A stretch of 64,000 nucleotides of DNA from positions 1 to 64,000 of the forward strand of contig CAZUCE010000019.1 in assembly GCA_964619265.1 (NCBI GenBank). Reading direction: 5' to 3'. Position numbers and translations under genes: made by a program. Shown here one piece after another: positions 1-8,831 of the stretch. The notes under the pieces were generated by a model. That model was not told the DNA's origin. It saw only the letters and a program-made list of their open reading frames with translations, and searched no databases. The DNA comes from CAZUCE01 sp964619265 (GTDB lineage Bacteria > Planctomycetota > UBA1135 > GCA-002686595). Every line of letters begins with the position of its first letter. Position 1 is the first letter of the stretch.

Positions 1-19
1 CTCCCGCCCCACAAGCTCC

Positions 20-1036
20 ATGCGCCCCTCCCGAGATCCTCTCCCCGACGCCACCGAGGCCGGCCCTCCGCCGCCGGGGACCCGCGAGCTCGCCGAGCTC
101 CCCGAGCTGCTGGTCCAGCCCCGCCGCCGGCGGAGACTCCAGCTGGCGCTGACCGCGATCGGCCTCGGCGTGCTGCTGATCGGGCTCGGAGCCTGCCGCA
201 TGAATGCTCACGCCCGAGAGCTGCTCGCCGAAGCTCGCAGCCAGCTCGACGCGGAGGGTCGCATGCCCGGCGCGGCCCCGGTTGAAATTCAGGTTTCCGG
301 CGCGCGCCGAGCCGCGCTGTTGATCCATGGCTGGGGCAGCACCCCGGCCGACTGGCACGACCTGCCCGAGCGGCTGTCGGCCGCAGGGGTCAGCGTCTTG
401 GCCCCGCTGCTCCCCGGACACGGAACAACCTCCGAGGAGTTCGCTGAGGTTCAGCTGGAGCAGTACATCGCGGCCGTGCTGGGCCACTTCGATGATCTAC
501 AGGCCACCCACGAGGAAGTTTGCGTCGCGGGCTTTTCGATGGGAGCCGCTCTCGCCTTGGTCGTGGCTGAGGCCCGCGACGTTCACGGGGTCGCGCTCAT
601 GGCGCCCTACTTTCGGATCCGCGATCCCTGGTGGACGATCCTGCCCGTCCGAACCTGGGCCGCGCTCGTCGACGGCTGGCTGCCCTATGTCGATTCTGGG
701 CCCGAGCCCATCGCCCTGAACCAGCGTGAGCACGCGGATCGCATCGTCAAATACCGAGTGTTGCCGCTCTCTGCCCTGCAGCCCTTGAGTCAGCTCGGCC
801 AGCGGATTTGCCGGCAGGAGTTTTTGGAGCGCGTGGAGGATCCGGTCCTGATGATTGTCAGCGAAGGCGACCGCGCCGCCAGCCCGAGCACGGCGATCAA
901 GCGATTCGAGTTCCTAGGGTCTTTGGACAAACAACTTCAAACGGTGCAGCGCTCGAATCACCAGCTGCTCCACGACTACGATTCCGAGCACGTCTCGCAG
1001 CTGCTCACCGAGTTCCTCCTTGCGACCCGGCCATGA
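20..1036 (+). CDS. Membrane-anchored alpha/beta hydrolase (carboxylesterase-like)
   Basis: Serine hydrolase of the alpha/beta fold, probably an esterase or lipase acting outside the cytoplasm; the substrate cannot be told. The sequence shows an N-terminal Pro-rich tail, a hydrophobic segment at about residues 40-58 ending in LGAC (possible lipobox, but unusually far from the N-terminus), an oxyanion-hole HGWG at 103-106, the nucleophile elbow GFSMG at 171-175 (Ser173), a likely Asp in EGD (284) and His314 or His318. Length (338 aa) suits the COG1647-type carboxylesterases. The frame is open to the left edge, so the true start could lie outside the window. The stop overlaps the next start (ATGA), so the ChaN-like gene is translationally coupled to it. 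Confidence 0.8.
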   Translation: MRPSRDPLPDATEAGPPPPGTRELAELPELLVQPRRRRRLQLALTAIGLGVLLIGLGACRMNAHARELLAEARSQLDAEGRMPGAAPVEIQVSGARRAALLIHGWGSTPADWHDLPERLSAAGVSVLAPLLPGHGTTSEEFAEVQLEQYIAAVLGHFDDLQATHEEVCVAGFSMGAALALVVAEARDVHGVALMAPYFRIRDPWWTILPVRTWAALVDGWLPYVDSGPEPIALNQREHADRIVKYRVLPLSALQPLSQLGQRICRQEFLERVEDPVLMIVSEGDRAASPSTAIKRFEFLGSLDKQLQTVQRSNHQLLHDYDSEHVSQLLTEFLLATRP

Positions 1037-1950
1037 TCTTCCCGCGACCCGCTCTCCGGATTTGCGTTCTGTTGGGCCTGACTCTGGCCAGTTGTTCCGC
1101 CCCCGGCGCGTTGCCCTTCGCCGGGGCATCCACGCGCCTGGTCTCTCCAGCGGGTAACTCCTGGGACGACGCCGAAACAGCGCGCTGGGCGCTCGAGCAC
1201 GAAGTCGTGTTCCTGGGAGAACTCCACGACAGCGACCCGGGGCACCGACGCCTGGAGAGCTTGTTTTCGGAACTGATCGAACAAGCGGCCGCGGAGCGCA
1301 GGACTCTGACCCTCTCGCTGGAGATGTTCGAGCGCGATGTCCAGGATGTCCTCGACGATTACCTTCTCGGGCGAATTTCCGAGGAGCAGCTGCTCGAGGA
1401 GGCGCGAGCCTGGCCGAACTACGCCCAGCACTATCGCCCTCTGGTTGAGCTGTGCCGCGCGAACCAGCTCGATGTGATCGCGGCCAACATCCCCAGGCGC
1501 GTCGCACGCCAGGTCTCCAAGGAAGGGCTTTCGGCCGTGCGAAGCTCGCTCTACGCCCCGCGGACGGTCCACGCCGATCAAGGCGAGTACCGTGACCGCA
1601 TGGCGGCCTTGATGCTCGGAAGCAGCCACGGGGATGGCGACGCGCAGAGCGCCCACGGCGGACCTGAACTCAGCGACAGCTTCCTTCGTTTGTTTCAGGC
1701 CCAAGCGATCAAGGACGACGCCATGGCCGAGTCCATCGCACGCTTCCTAGACGAGCCGCGAGCCAGGGCTGAGGGGCGGGCTTTGGTCGTACACCTGTGC
1801 GGAAGATTCCACTCCGACTACCACCTGGGTACCGTCGAGCGCCTGAGTTGGCGCCGCCCGCGGCTCTCCATCGGGACACTTTCCATGGTGGACGAGTCCG
1901 AAGCGCGCGGAGAAGATCGTCCCGCCGATGTGTTGCTCGTGCTGCCCTAG
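1033..1950 (+). CDS. ChaN-like haem/iron-binding family lipoprotein
   Basis: Lipoprotein of 305 aa from the ChaN/DUF399 family (Cofac_haem_bdg_2), whose best studied member binds haem cofactor and is linked to iron uptake; related folds (TIKI, EreA) include metal-dependent enzymes, so an enzymatic role is possible. Seen: a signal peptide with lipobox LASC (Cys21), the family motif GELHDSDPGH at 62-71, a conserved LSLEMFERD block near residue 100, and a C-terminal G-x-x-H-x-x-Y-x-x-G block. The ATG at 1033 was chosen over an upstream in-frame extension because it directly precedes the signal peptide and overlaps the stop of the hydrolase gene by 4 bp. No iron-uptake gene is adjacent, so the role stays open. 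Confidence 0.82.
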   Translation: MIFPRPALRICVLLGLTLASCSAPGALPFAGASTRLVSPAGNSWDDAETARWALEHEVVFLGELHDSDPGHRRLESLFSELIEQAAAERRTLTLSLEMFERDVQDVLDDYLLGRISEEQLLEEARAWPNYAQHYRPLVELCRANQLDVIAANIPRRVARQVSKEGLSAVRSSLYAPRTVHADQGEYRDRMAALMLGSSHGDGDAQSAHGGPELSDSFLRLFQAQAIKDDAMAESIARFLDEPRARAEGRALVVHLCGRFHSDYHLGTVERLSWRRPRLSIGTLSMVDESEARGEDRPADVLLVLP

Positions 1951-1996
1951 CCGCCCGCGACAAAGGCCCCGCATCGCCCATGAGTTTGTCCGGGGT

Positions 1997-3184
1997 TCAC
2001 GCCTCGGGTCGGAGCGAGTCCTCCATCGACTCCACGTACTTGGTCGCCGCACCGGTGTTGAAGACGACGACGTCGGCATCCCGCCGGACGGTTCCATCGC
2101 GTACGCTGGCCTCGAGGGTCGCCAGGCAGGCCGCGGTTTCGGGGCAAAGCGAAATGCCCTCCAGCTCGCAAGCGATTCTCATCCACGGCAGCAGGTCCGC
2201 TTCCTTCGCCGCCAGGGCTGCCCCCCCTGAAGCGCGTACCGCGCGCAGGATCAGGAAGTCCCCCACGGCTTTCGGCACGCGCAGGCCCGAAGCGGTGGTG
2301 CTCGCGTTTTCAAAGCGAGGTGCATGCTCTTCTCCCGCTTCAAAGGCGCGCACGATCGGCGCGCAGCCGTCCGACTGACACGAGAACATCTTGGGCCGTG
2401 ACTTGTCGTTGAGCCAGCCGAGGGCTTCGAGCTCGTCGAACGCTTTCCACATGCCGATCAACCCAGTCCCGCCACCGGTGGGATAGAAGATCGCGTCCGG
2501 CAGCCGCCAATCGCGCTGCTCGGCAAGCTCGAGCCCCATGGTCTTCTTGCCTTCGATGCGATAGGGCTCTTTCAGCGTCGACACATCGAACCACCCATGC
2601 TCGTTTGCGGCCGCTAGCGCGAGCGCGCCACAGTCATCGATCAGCCCATCCACCAGCGTAACGCGCGCGCCGTGGACCTCGGCCTCGAGCCGATTGACCA
2701 CCGGGGTGTCCCGTGGCATGAACACGTGACAAACCAGTCCCGCTCGCGCGGCATAGGCCGCCAGCGCGCCCCCCGCATTGCCGGCCGTGGGAATCACCAA
2801 CTCGGTCGCGCCAAGCTCCTTGGCGCGACTAACCGCAAGCGCCATCCCGCGACTCTTGAACGACCCGCCGGGCAGGCGGCTCTCGTCTTTGATTGTCAGG
2901 AAATCGAGCCCGATGCGTGCAGCCAGGCGCGGGCACTCAAGCAGCGGCGTCGTGGTTTCGCCGAGGGACACCACATTCTCGTCGCGCTCGACGGGAAGCA
3001 ACTCGCGATAACGCCAAAACCCAGGCTCGCGGCCACGCAGGTCCTCGCGCGCGAGCGCTGTTCGAATCGCTTCCAGGTCGTAACGCACGAGCAGCGGCCG
3101 GCCCTCGTGCAACCCCTGCAGTTGATCGTGCGGGTGCCGGCTGCCGTCGAGGGAGCCTTCAAGGTGAGTTACGTAGCTGGTCAT
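1997..3184 (-). CDS. thrC: Threonine synthase-like PLP enzyme
   Basis: PLP-dependent enzyme of fold type II, most like threonine synthase (O-phosphohomoserine to threonine). Seen in the 395-aa product: the substrate loop GETTTPL near residue 75, the PLP lysine in GGSFKSRG (Lys110), the phosphate/substrate loop TAGNAGG at 133-139, and a Gly-rich PTGGGTGL for the PLP phosphate. The N-terminal Cys pairs of some threonine synthases are absent. The ATG at 3184 (MTSYVTHLEG) was chosen because the upstream in-frame extension is low-complexity and runs through the hairpin at 3234-3267. It stands alone, without other threonine genes. A threonine dehydratase or diaminopropionate ammonia-lyase relative is a less likely alternative. 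Confidence 0.85.
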   Translation of the reverse strand: MTSYVTHLEGSLDGSRHPHDQLQGLHEGRPLLVRYDLEAIRTALAREDLRGREPGFWRYRELLPVERDENVVSLGETTTPLLECPRLAARIGLDFLTIKDESRLPGGSFKSRGMALAVSRAKELGATELVIPTAGNAGGALAAYAARAGLVCHVFMPRDTPVVNRLEAEVHGARVTLVDGLIDDCGALALAAANEHGWFDVSTLKEPYRIEGKKTMGLELAEQRDWRLPDAIFYPTGGGTGLIGMWKAFDELEALGWLNDKSRPKMFSCQSDGCAPIVRAFEAGEEHAPRFENASTTASGLRVPKAVGDFLILRAVRASGGAALAAKEADLLPWMRIACELEGISLCPETAACLATLEASVRDGTVRRDADVVVFNTGAATKYVESMEDSLRPEA

Positions 3185-3233
3185 GGGCCAAAGCCTACGT
3201 GGAGAATCACCGATTCGGTCCACCCCAAGAACA

Positions 3234-3267
3234 AGGCCCGCGGGTTCCTTCCGGAATCCGCGGGCCT
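3234..3267 (-). terminator. Intrinsic terminator after the sigma/FecR operon
   Basis: A 15-bp inverted repeat (arms 3234-3248 and 3253-3267, one G-U pair) with a 4-nt loop. It starts 33 nt past the stop of the FecR-like gene. On the minus strand it is followed by a T-rich stretch (TTGTTCTTGG), as expected for an intrinsic terminator. It also separates that operon from the threonine synthase gene. Confidence 0.75.
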
Positions 3268-3299
3268 GATCGGCAGGGCTGCCGTTGGAGCTTCTTGGA

Positions 3300-4451
3300 T
3301 CAGAAGATCCCTTCGGCGAGATCGTTTTGAGCGCCGCGTAGCGGAGCCAATCGTTCGGCGACAGCCTCGTCCGTGCTGGACTTCTCGAAGTATTCCGAGT
3401 CCTGGACAAGTTCGCCGTCGGCGCGGATCAGCACCTGAACACCCGGCTCAAGAATGATCGTGTCGCGTCCTGTGGTCTGGATCTCCGCTCGACCGTGCTC
3501 AAGAACGACGCTCACGCCGGCGAGTGTTCGCTTGATCGACAGAGCACCTCCGAGGAACCGGACGTTGCCCTCAGGAGTGTCCACGTTCGCCTCAACCCGG
3601 TCAGCCACCGAGACCGAGGGGCCGCCACCGCAACCGGAGATCAACACCAGCTCGCCTTCACCTTGCAGAGCCATTTCGGACTGCATGCACTCGTCGTCGA
3701 GCCAGCGCGCGTCGCGAATGAAGGCTTGGGTGCCCGGCGTCACCTCGGCATGCAGCGAGATGCCCTTCTGGCATTCAAGGCCGAGCCGCAGGGAGGAAGT
3801 TCCGGCGAACAGTTCACCGTGCGGGGTCAGGCTGGCCCGGTGAGTGAGCGCCTCCCCCGTGTAGGTGGCCTCCGCAATCGCGGCCTGCTCGCTCATCACC
3901 CGCCAGGTCGGCGGATCGGCGGGGCCCAGGAGCTGGATACCGATCGCCACCAGGGCGGCCGCGGCGGCAGCCAGCAGGGCCGGCCGCAATCGCGACCAGC
4001 GGCCGCGAAGGCGCTCGTCGGTCAGGATCAGCCCAGGCCTCGCCGGGGAAGCACTGGTCTGTTCGGTCGGCCACGCGCCGGAGACGAAGCGCTCGCGCAA
4101 TTCTGCGCGGAAGCCTCCCCGGGCGGTAGGGCGGGGCCACAGAGCCCGCAGGCGTTCGGGGTTTTGGTCGTTGGCGTTCAACGCTCGATCAGGGTCGGAA
4201 GACGAAGACAGGTTCGGTGAATTTGCCCCGCGATCGGGGGCAGGCCGGCCACTACGGGGACCGTCTTTCCCCTGTGACGCCCAATGGCCCGTCTCTGCGC
4301 TCCTTCCGGTCGAAAAGGCGGCGAGAACTCGCTTTCGGGCCTCTGGAGAGGCCTCGCGGCGCAGGAGCTTGCCCATTTGGCGCTCCGCCTCGGAAAGAGA
4401 TTCCGGGTTGCGCCCGGACCCAGAGTCCCCCGTGGAGCCCGGCAGGCTCAT
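3300..4451 (-). CDS. FecR-like anti-sigma/sensor membrane protein
   Basis: Single-pass membrane protein of 383 aa, probably the regulatory partner of the ECF sigma factor encoded just upstream. The N-terminal ~150 residues are polar and cytoplasmic in character; a membrane segment lies at about 156-176 (ALLAAAAAALVAIGIQLL); the C-terminal ~200 residues look like a beta-rich FecR periplasmic domain, with a run TPEGNVRFLGG and the downstream EHGRAEIQT and LEPGVQVLI strands. The start ATG overlaps the sigma gene stop (ATGA at 4448-4451), which argues for stoichiometric co-expression. Cys residues in the external domain could form disulfides. Assignment to FecR is from the domain pattern and the neighbour, not from strong identity. 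Confidence 0.75.
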   Translation of the reverse strand: MSLPGSTGDSGSGRNPESLSEAERQMGKLLRREASPEARKRVLAAFSTGRSAETGHWASQGKDGPRSGRPAPDRGANSPNLSSSSDPDRALNANDQNPERLRALWPRPTARGGFRAELRERFVSGAWPTEQTSASPARPGLILTDERLRGRWSRLRPALLAAAAAALVAIGIQLLGPADPPTWRVMSEQAAIAEATYTGEALTHRASLTPHGELFAGTSSLRLGLECQKGISLHAEVTPGTQAFIRDARWLDDECMQSEMALQGEGELVLISGCGGGPSVSVADRVEANVDTPEGNVRFLGGALSIKRTLAGVSVVLEHGRAEIQTTGRDTIILEPGVQVLIRADGELVQDSEYFEKSSTDEAVAERLAPLRGAQNDLAEGIF

Positions 4452-5092
4452 GATTCGGCCCTCTGAGCGCCCTCTTGGCGGGCGCCCAAATCGTTGCGCA
4501 GAGACTCGAGGGCCCGGCTGTACCGCTTGCGAACGGCCACCTCGTTGCTCCCGAGGATCTCGCCGATCTCCGCAAACGAACGCTCCTCAAAGGTCCTCAA
4601 GACCACGACTTCGCGCTGATTCTCGCTCAGCTTCTCGATCGCTGCATGCAACTCGCCGGCCTGCTCGGTCCGCAGCAACGGCACCAGCGGCAGCTCGGCG
4701 TCGTCCTCGATCTCGATTTGGTCCTCTTCGCGATCGATCGAGGACTCTGTCTGAGCGTCCCGGTGAGCCCGCGAGCGCCAGTGATCGCGCACGCGATTTA
4801 CAGCGATTGTAAAGATCCAAGGCCTGAGTTTTCGAGCCGGATCGTAGGTCGGCAGCCCCCGGTGAATCGCCAGAAAGATGTCCTGGGTCAGGTCCTCAGC
4901 CAGTTGCTCGTGTTGAACCAGCCCGCGTACATAGCCATAGAGCCGGTCAAAATACGCATCGAAGAGGGCCTGCAGCGCGACCGGATCCCGCTCGGGTAGC
5001 TTGCGCCGAAGCTCGTCGTCGAGCAGGTCGTCGCCGCGCGCAGCGGTTTCTTCCGAGGGGGGCGTCGGCGTGGATGCTTGGGAAGGGCTCAT
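4448..5092 (-). CDS. ECF-type RNA polymerase sigma factor
   Basis: Sigma-70 family factor of the extracytoplasmic-function type, 214 aa. Region 2 lies at about 43-110 (FDAYFDRLYGYVRGLV, DLTQDIFLAIHRG, RPWIFTIAVNRVRDHWR), followed by an acidic linker with many Glu and Asp (118-133), and region 4 at about 148-205 (LSENQREVVVLRTFEE, FAEIGEILG, RKRYSRALESLR). There is no region 1.1 or 3. The ATG at 5092 was chosen because the upstream frame is Arg/Pro-rich and lies outside the family's usual length. It is coupled to the FecR-like gene, so release by an envelope signal is the expected control. Target promoters cannot be named from this window. Confidence 0.9.
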   Translation of the reverse strand: MSPSQASTPTPPSEETAARGDDLLDDELRRKLPERDPVALQALFDAYFDRLYGYVRGLVQHEQLAEDLTQDIFLAIHRGLPTYDPARKLRPWIFTIAVNRVRDHWRSRAHRDAQTESSIDREEDQIEIEDDAELPLVPLLRTEQAGELHAAIEKLSENQREVVVLRTFEERSFAEIGEILGSNEVAVRKRYSRALESLRNDLGARQEGAQRAES

Positions 5093-5183
5093 CGAATCGC
5101 TCGGGGGAGGGCGTGGCCTCAAGTCTACTCCCCGAAGGTACCAACTCCTGCCAGGCGACCGCCCCCCAGAGCCGGGAACACGC

Positions 5184-6128
5184 CTAGCCCGGTCCTTGGT
5201 CCGCTTCCCCCCCGGGATCCAGGGCAATCAGGCGGTCCACGAGCTCTTTTTGAGCCGGCCCGGCGGCGCCCGAGGCCAGCGCCACCAGCGACCGGACAAC
5301 CGGGCCCCGCAGGGCCGGGGCGGCACCCGAGAGTCGTTCGAGAGCGCTCCCGATTCGCGCGGCGTCGAGGCGAACCGCATCGGCCGGAGTGAGACCGAAC
5401 AGTCTGGTAGCCCGCGCAAAATCCCGCCAAAGTCCGGTGCGCCCCGAAGCTCGTTTTCCGGCTAGGCCGAGCAAAGCGGTGGCCAAGTCGCTGGTCGGCC
5501 GGACCAACGACGAGGAGATCGAATACCGCACCGGCGCCTTTGGATCCGGGAGGCCCGCGCGGGACAGAGCCTCGCGAACCGCATCGGCCAGCTTGGCGAG
5601 CGCGCCGTCTTCTAGGTCCCCATCTGCGGGGACATCGCTTGCCCTTGCCTGCGTCGATTCGGAGGAAGCGCCCAAGGCAGGCTTCCCGTGAACCGATCTG
5701 GACGAGCCGAGCTTCGAATCTGGCTGAGAAGCCGGCCTCGACCAGGACGCATCGGGGATCGGCGCATCCGGTACCGGCGCGGGGGGGACCGGCGCAGCCT
5801 CCTTTTGGGGCGGCTCGAACGGAGCCCGGCTCTGACCTGGGTCGGAACGCCCCAAGTCCGCGGGCAGCCAGGGAAGGTCGGCTTCGCTGGCAGGCAACGG
5901 CGGCGGATTCGGGGGCTTTGGGGAACTCGCCGGCGGCGTTGGAGACTCCACCTTCACAACCCGCGGTTCAGGTCGCAGCTTTTGATCTGAATCGGACCTG
6001 GACCAGCGGCTGCCCCGCGCGCGCTTGCGCTTCGGCGCTTTAGATGGTCCACCGACGGATTCGACCATGTTGTTCAACCGGCGAACCACGAAGAACACCA
6101 TCACCGCGAAGAAAAGGAACTTCCCCAT
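5184..6128 (-). CDS. Membrane-anchored Pro-rich protein, unknown function
   Basis: Not recognised. The 314-aa product has one N-terminal membrane segment (about residues 3-16, FLFFAVMVFFVV), a basic patch (KAPKRKRARG), then about 120 residues rich in Pro, Ser and Ala that look disordered, and a C-terminal ~130-residue Ala/Leu-rich helical domain containing LFGLTPADAVRLD. The start lies 3 nt after the stop of the M48 protease gene, so both belong to the lemA transcription unit; the ECF sigma gene follows after 91 nt. A role with the protease, for example as an adaptor or scaffold at the membrane, is a guess from position only. Codon use resembles its neighbours. Confidence 0.6.
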   Translation of the reverse strand: MGKFLFFAVMVFFVVRRLNNMVESVGGPSKAPKRKRARGSRWSRSDSDQKLRPEPRVVKVESPTPPASSPKPPNPPPLPASEADLPWLPADLGRSDPGQSRAPFEPPQKEAAPVPPAPVPDAPIPDASWSRPASQPDSKLGSSRSVHGKPALGASSESTQARASDVPADGDLEDGALAKLADAVREALSRAGLPDPKAPVRYSISSSLVRPTSDLATALLGLAGKRASGRTGLWRDFARATRLFGLTPADAVRLDAARIGSALERLSGAAPALRGPVVRSLVALASGAAGPAQKELVDRLIALDPGGEADQGPG

Positions 6129-6131
6129 GAG

Positions 6132-8111
6132 CTAGGCAGCCACCTCCACGGGCTGACCTGCGAGCAGCGGCGGCATCGGGCATCCGAGGATCTCCCCCAC
6201 CGCGCGGAACAACTCAGCTTCGACCACATGAATTTCGCCGTCGCGCAGGACGAGTCGCCACAGGGCGATCACCAACTTGCGCTTCTCCAGTGGCGCCAGG
6301 TCGCGCAAGCGCTCCAGCGAAGCTTCCAGACGGGAGGAAGCCGCCTGCAGTTCCAGGGGCTGCGCTGGAAGATCGAGAGAGCTGGCTGTGCTGGCTTCCA
6401 CGAACGCCTCCACGCGCGCGCGACTCGAAGCGGCCGAGAGCTGCGCGAACAGGCTGAGCAGAACCCAAACCTCGTCGCGGCGAGCCGAAATCGGAACTCG
6501 GCGCCGCCTTGGTAGGTCTTCCCGGCCGAACAGCGGATCGAGCTGGCGCAAGACCACGGCGCGCAGGGCCAATTCGAACGCGCTGGTCCGCCCGTCGGCC
6601 TCGATCAACTGCATGAGAATCGCACGGAACGCGCCGTACTGCCTGGGACTGAGCTCGCGCAACGTCCCCAGGCACAGGTCGAGCACCGGTAGCCGCGCTC
6701 GGGTGTCGAGGGCCAGCACCTCGCCCAGGATCCGGCTGACCTCGCCGGCCACCAGGGGATCCGCATGTTCGCCCAACCGCTTGAGTTGGTCCTCGCGCAG
6801 ACCTGCATCCTCGCGGGCGAGCAACAGCCCGTACACGACGGCTCGAGCGCCGAACGGCGACTCCGAAGCCTCGTGGAGCACCCGCGGAACCGTCCCCATG
6901 AGCTCACGGGCGTAGGACAATTCGCGCTGGGTCAGCGCACCGGGCACATCGACGATTTCGGTTACCTCACGCCGGGCCTCGACCACCGGTTCCTGCCGAA
7001 GCGGAATCGGAGTGCTGCTCGCCGGGCCGCCAGCGAACCCGGAAGTTGCCTTGGCCGCGCCCTCCGGAGAGCTAGCGACCGGCGCCGGTCCCGAAGCTCC
7101 TTGGGCGCGCTTGAAAGATCCAGTCTTCAGTCGAGCCACCCGGTCCCCAAGCGGCGGGTGCGTCGAGAACATCGAAGAAAGCCAGCTCTTGCGGGGCGAC
7201 CCGAACAAAAGATGCCGCACCTCCCCCACGCGCGGATGGTCGATGTCGGACCCCGAAACGCCCTTTTCGATCTTCGAAAGAGCGCCGACGAGCCCGTCCG
7301 TCTGACGGGTGAATTGCACCGCCGAGGCGTCGGCCAAGTACTCGCGCTGACGCGAAACCGCAGACTGGATCCAGCGCGCGAAGAAACTCCCAATCCCACC
7401 GATCAAAATCAGCCCGAGCCCAAACGCGAAGATGGGTACGCCGCTGGAACCTTCCCGTCGGGATCGCGAGACGTTGACGTGACCTGCGCGCAGCAACGTA
7501 CGGCCGAACAGCGAAAGGCAGATGATTCCATAAAGCACGCCGATCAACCGCAGGTTGAGCCGCATGTCGCCGTTGCGGATGTGGCTGAACTCATGGGCGA
7601 TCACACCCTGCAGCTCGTCCCGATCCAGCACATCGAGCGCGCCGCGCGTGACCCCCACCACAGCGTCCTGGTTCGAATAGCCGGCCGCGAACGCATTGAT
7701 CCCGCTCGCGTTGAGGACGTAAACCGGCGGAACCGGCGTGCCCGAAGCCAGCGCCATCTCTTCGACGATATTGAGGAGCCGCTGCTCGGCCGGCGAGTCC
7801 CCACCGTGAACCAGCAAGCTCCCGCCCAAGGACTCGGCGACCACACGCCCCCCGCCGCGCAGTTGGGCCATTCGCAAAGCGGAGCCTCCGCCGACCAAGA
7901 TGGCGACCAAGGCCGCCGTAAGCGCCAAACGCCCCAGGTTGAAGGCCGGCGCCCGGGCCCCCGGTTCCGCAGATGTGGCGAAGCCCGCAACATCCAGCAC
8001 CGAAAATAGCCCGTAGACCGCTAGCACGATGCCGCAGACCGCGAGGCCAAACAGAATGATCAGGCGCCCGGTGGCCTTGCGCGCTACGGACTGATGTTCA
8101 AAGAAGTCCAA
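6132..8111 (-). CDS. M48 (HtpX-like) membrane metalloprotease with long C-terminal domain
   Basis: Zinc metalloprotease of family M48, 659 aa. Seen: membrane segments at about 15-36, 62-80, 187-204 and 226-248; the zinc motif HEFSH at 173-177; and the third ligand in REYLADASA (Glu257). HtpX proteins are about 290 aa, so roughly 330 extra residues follow the protease domain; they are helical, Leu/Ala/Arg-rich and contain tracts like those of tellurite-resistance or DnaJ-adjacent helical bundles, but I do not recognise them. I place the start at a TTG at 8111 because it gives MDFFEHQ, the usual beginning of this subfamily, with GAGGG 6 nt upstream; an ATG at 8174 adds 21 atypical residues. LemA lies upstream, the usual partner of this subfamily. 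Confidence 0.85.
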   Translation of the reverse strand: MDFFEHQSVARKATGRLIILFGLAVCGIVLAVYGLFSVLDVAGFATSAEPGARAPAFNLGRLALTAALVAILVGGGSALRMAQLRGGGRVVAESLGGSLLVHGGDSPAEQRLLNIVEEMALASGTPVPPVYVLNASGINAFAAGYSNQDAVVGVTRGALDVLDRDELQGVIAHEFSHIRNGDMRLNLRLIGVLYGIICLSLFGRTLLRAGHVNVSRSRREGSSGVPIFAFGLGLILIGGIGSFFARWIQSAVSRQREYLADASAVQFTRQTDGLVGALSKIEKGVSGSDIDHPRVGEVRHLLFGSPRKSWLSSMFSTHPPLGDRVARLKTGSFKRAQGASGPAPVASSPEGAAKATSGFAGGPASSTPIPLRQEPVVEARREVTEIVDVPGALTQRELSYARELMGTVPRVLHEASESPFGARAVVYGLLLAREDAGLREDQLKRLGEHADPLVAGEVSRILGEVLALDTRARLPVLDLCLGTLRELSPRQYGAFRAILMQLIEADGRTSAFELALRAVVLRQLDPLFGREDLPRRRRVPISARRDEVWVLLSLFAQLSAASSRARVEAFVEASTASSLDLPAQPLELQAASSRLEASLERLRDLAPLEKRKLVIALWRLVLRDGEIHVVEAELFRAVGEILGCPMPPLLAGQPVEVAA

Positions 8112-8125
8112 GTCCGGCCCTCGGG
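8112..8125 (-). promoter_or_regulatory. Ribosome binding site deciding a TTG start
   Basis: On the minus strand GAGGG precedes TTG at 8111 by about 6 nt. This supports TTG over the upstream ATG at 8174 as start of the M48 protease, together with the MDFFEHQ N-terminus it creates. Confidence 0.55.
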
Positions 8126-8216
8126 CAAGGTGAAGGAACGGGCTCCCAGGTCGTCCAAGCGAGCCCGCGTCCACCCCTTGCTGCTCGCGGGGAACCGATC
8201 AACGAGCAGCTCAGGG

Positions 8217-8240
8217 GGTTGAGGGCTACGATCCTCAACC
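8217..8240 (-). terminator. Hairpin over the lemA stop codon
   Basis: An 8-bp perfect inverted repeat (8217-8224 and 8233-8240) with an 8-nt loop contains the lemA stop codon. There is no clear T-tract, so it may act as a partial terminator or mRNA-stability element that lowers protease expression relative to LemA rather than as a full terminator. Confidence 0.35.
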
Positions 8241-8831
8241 GAAGGAAACCTTCGGCGCCTCGCGCACCGCGTCGTCCTCGATCTCGAACAGCGGCGCTTC
8301 GTCGAAGCTGAACATGCCCGCAACGATCGAAGCCGGGAAGCTCTCGCGCGCCGTGTTGTAGGACATCACCGCGTCGTTGTAGGCCTGCCGCGAGAACGCG
8401 ACCTTGTTTTCGGTCGAGGTCAGCTCTTCGGAAAGCTGCATCATGTTCTGGTTGCCCTTGAGGTCCGGATAGGACTCCATGACTGCGAACAGGCGACCCA
8501 GCGCACCGGTCAGGGCACCTTCCGCACCGATCAACTTGGAGAGCGCGCCGGTGTTGCCCGGCTCGGCCGCCACCTGCTGGCCCGCGGCCATGGCTTGGGT
8601 GCGTGCCTGGGTGACCGCTTCGAGCGTCTCGCGTTCGTGGGAGAGATAAGCCTTGGCTGTTTCGACCAAATTGGGAATCAAGTCGTAGCGACGGCGAAGC
8701 TGGACGTCGATTTGCGCAAAGGCGTTCTGGAATCGATTGCGCAGCGCCACCAGACGGTTGTAGCTGCCGATGCCGAACAGAAGCGCGAGGAGCGGAATTC
8801 CGACGAGTACGCCGAGAAGAACCCACTGCAT
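8235..8831 (-). CDS. lemA: LemA family membrane protein
   Basis: LemA-family protein of 198 aa: an N-terminal membrane segment (WVLLGVLVGIPLLALLFGIG), then an extracytoplasmic helical bundle with the family blocks NRLVALRNRFQNAFAQIDVQL, RRYDLIPNLVETAKAYL, and the C-terminal YNDAVMSYNTARESFPASIVAGMFSF. The biochemical role is not settled; in many genomes lemA sits beside M48 proteases, as here. The ATG at 8831 (MQWVLLG) is chosen because it begins just before the membrane segment; the upstream in-frame extension is polar. No good Shine-Dalgarno is seen. The protease gene follows 123 nt downstream and the two are probably co-transcribed. Confidence 0.93.
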   Translation of the reverse strand: MQWVLLGVLVGIPLLALLFGIGSYNRLVALRNRFQNAFAQIDVQLRRRYDLIPNLVETAKAYLSHERETLEAVTQARTQAMAAGQQVAAEPGNTGALSKLIGAEGALTGALGRLFAVMESYPDLKGNQNMMQLSEELTSTENKVAFSRQAYNDAVMSYNTARESFPASIVAGMFSFDEAPLFEIEDDAVREAPKVSFG

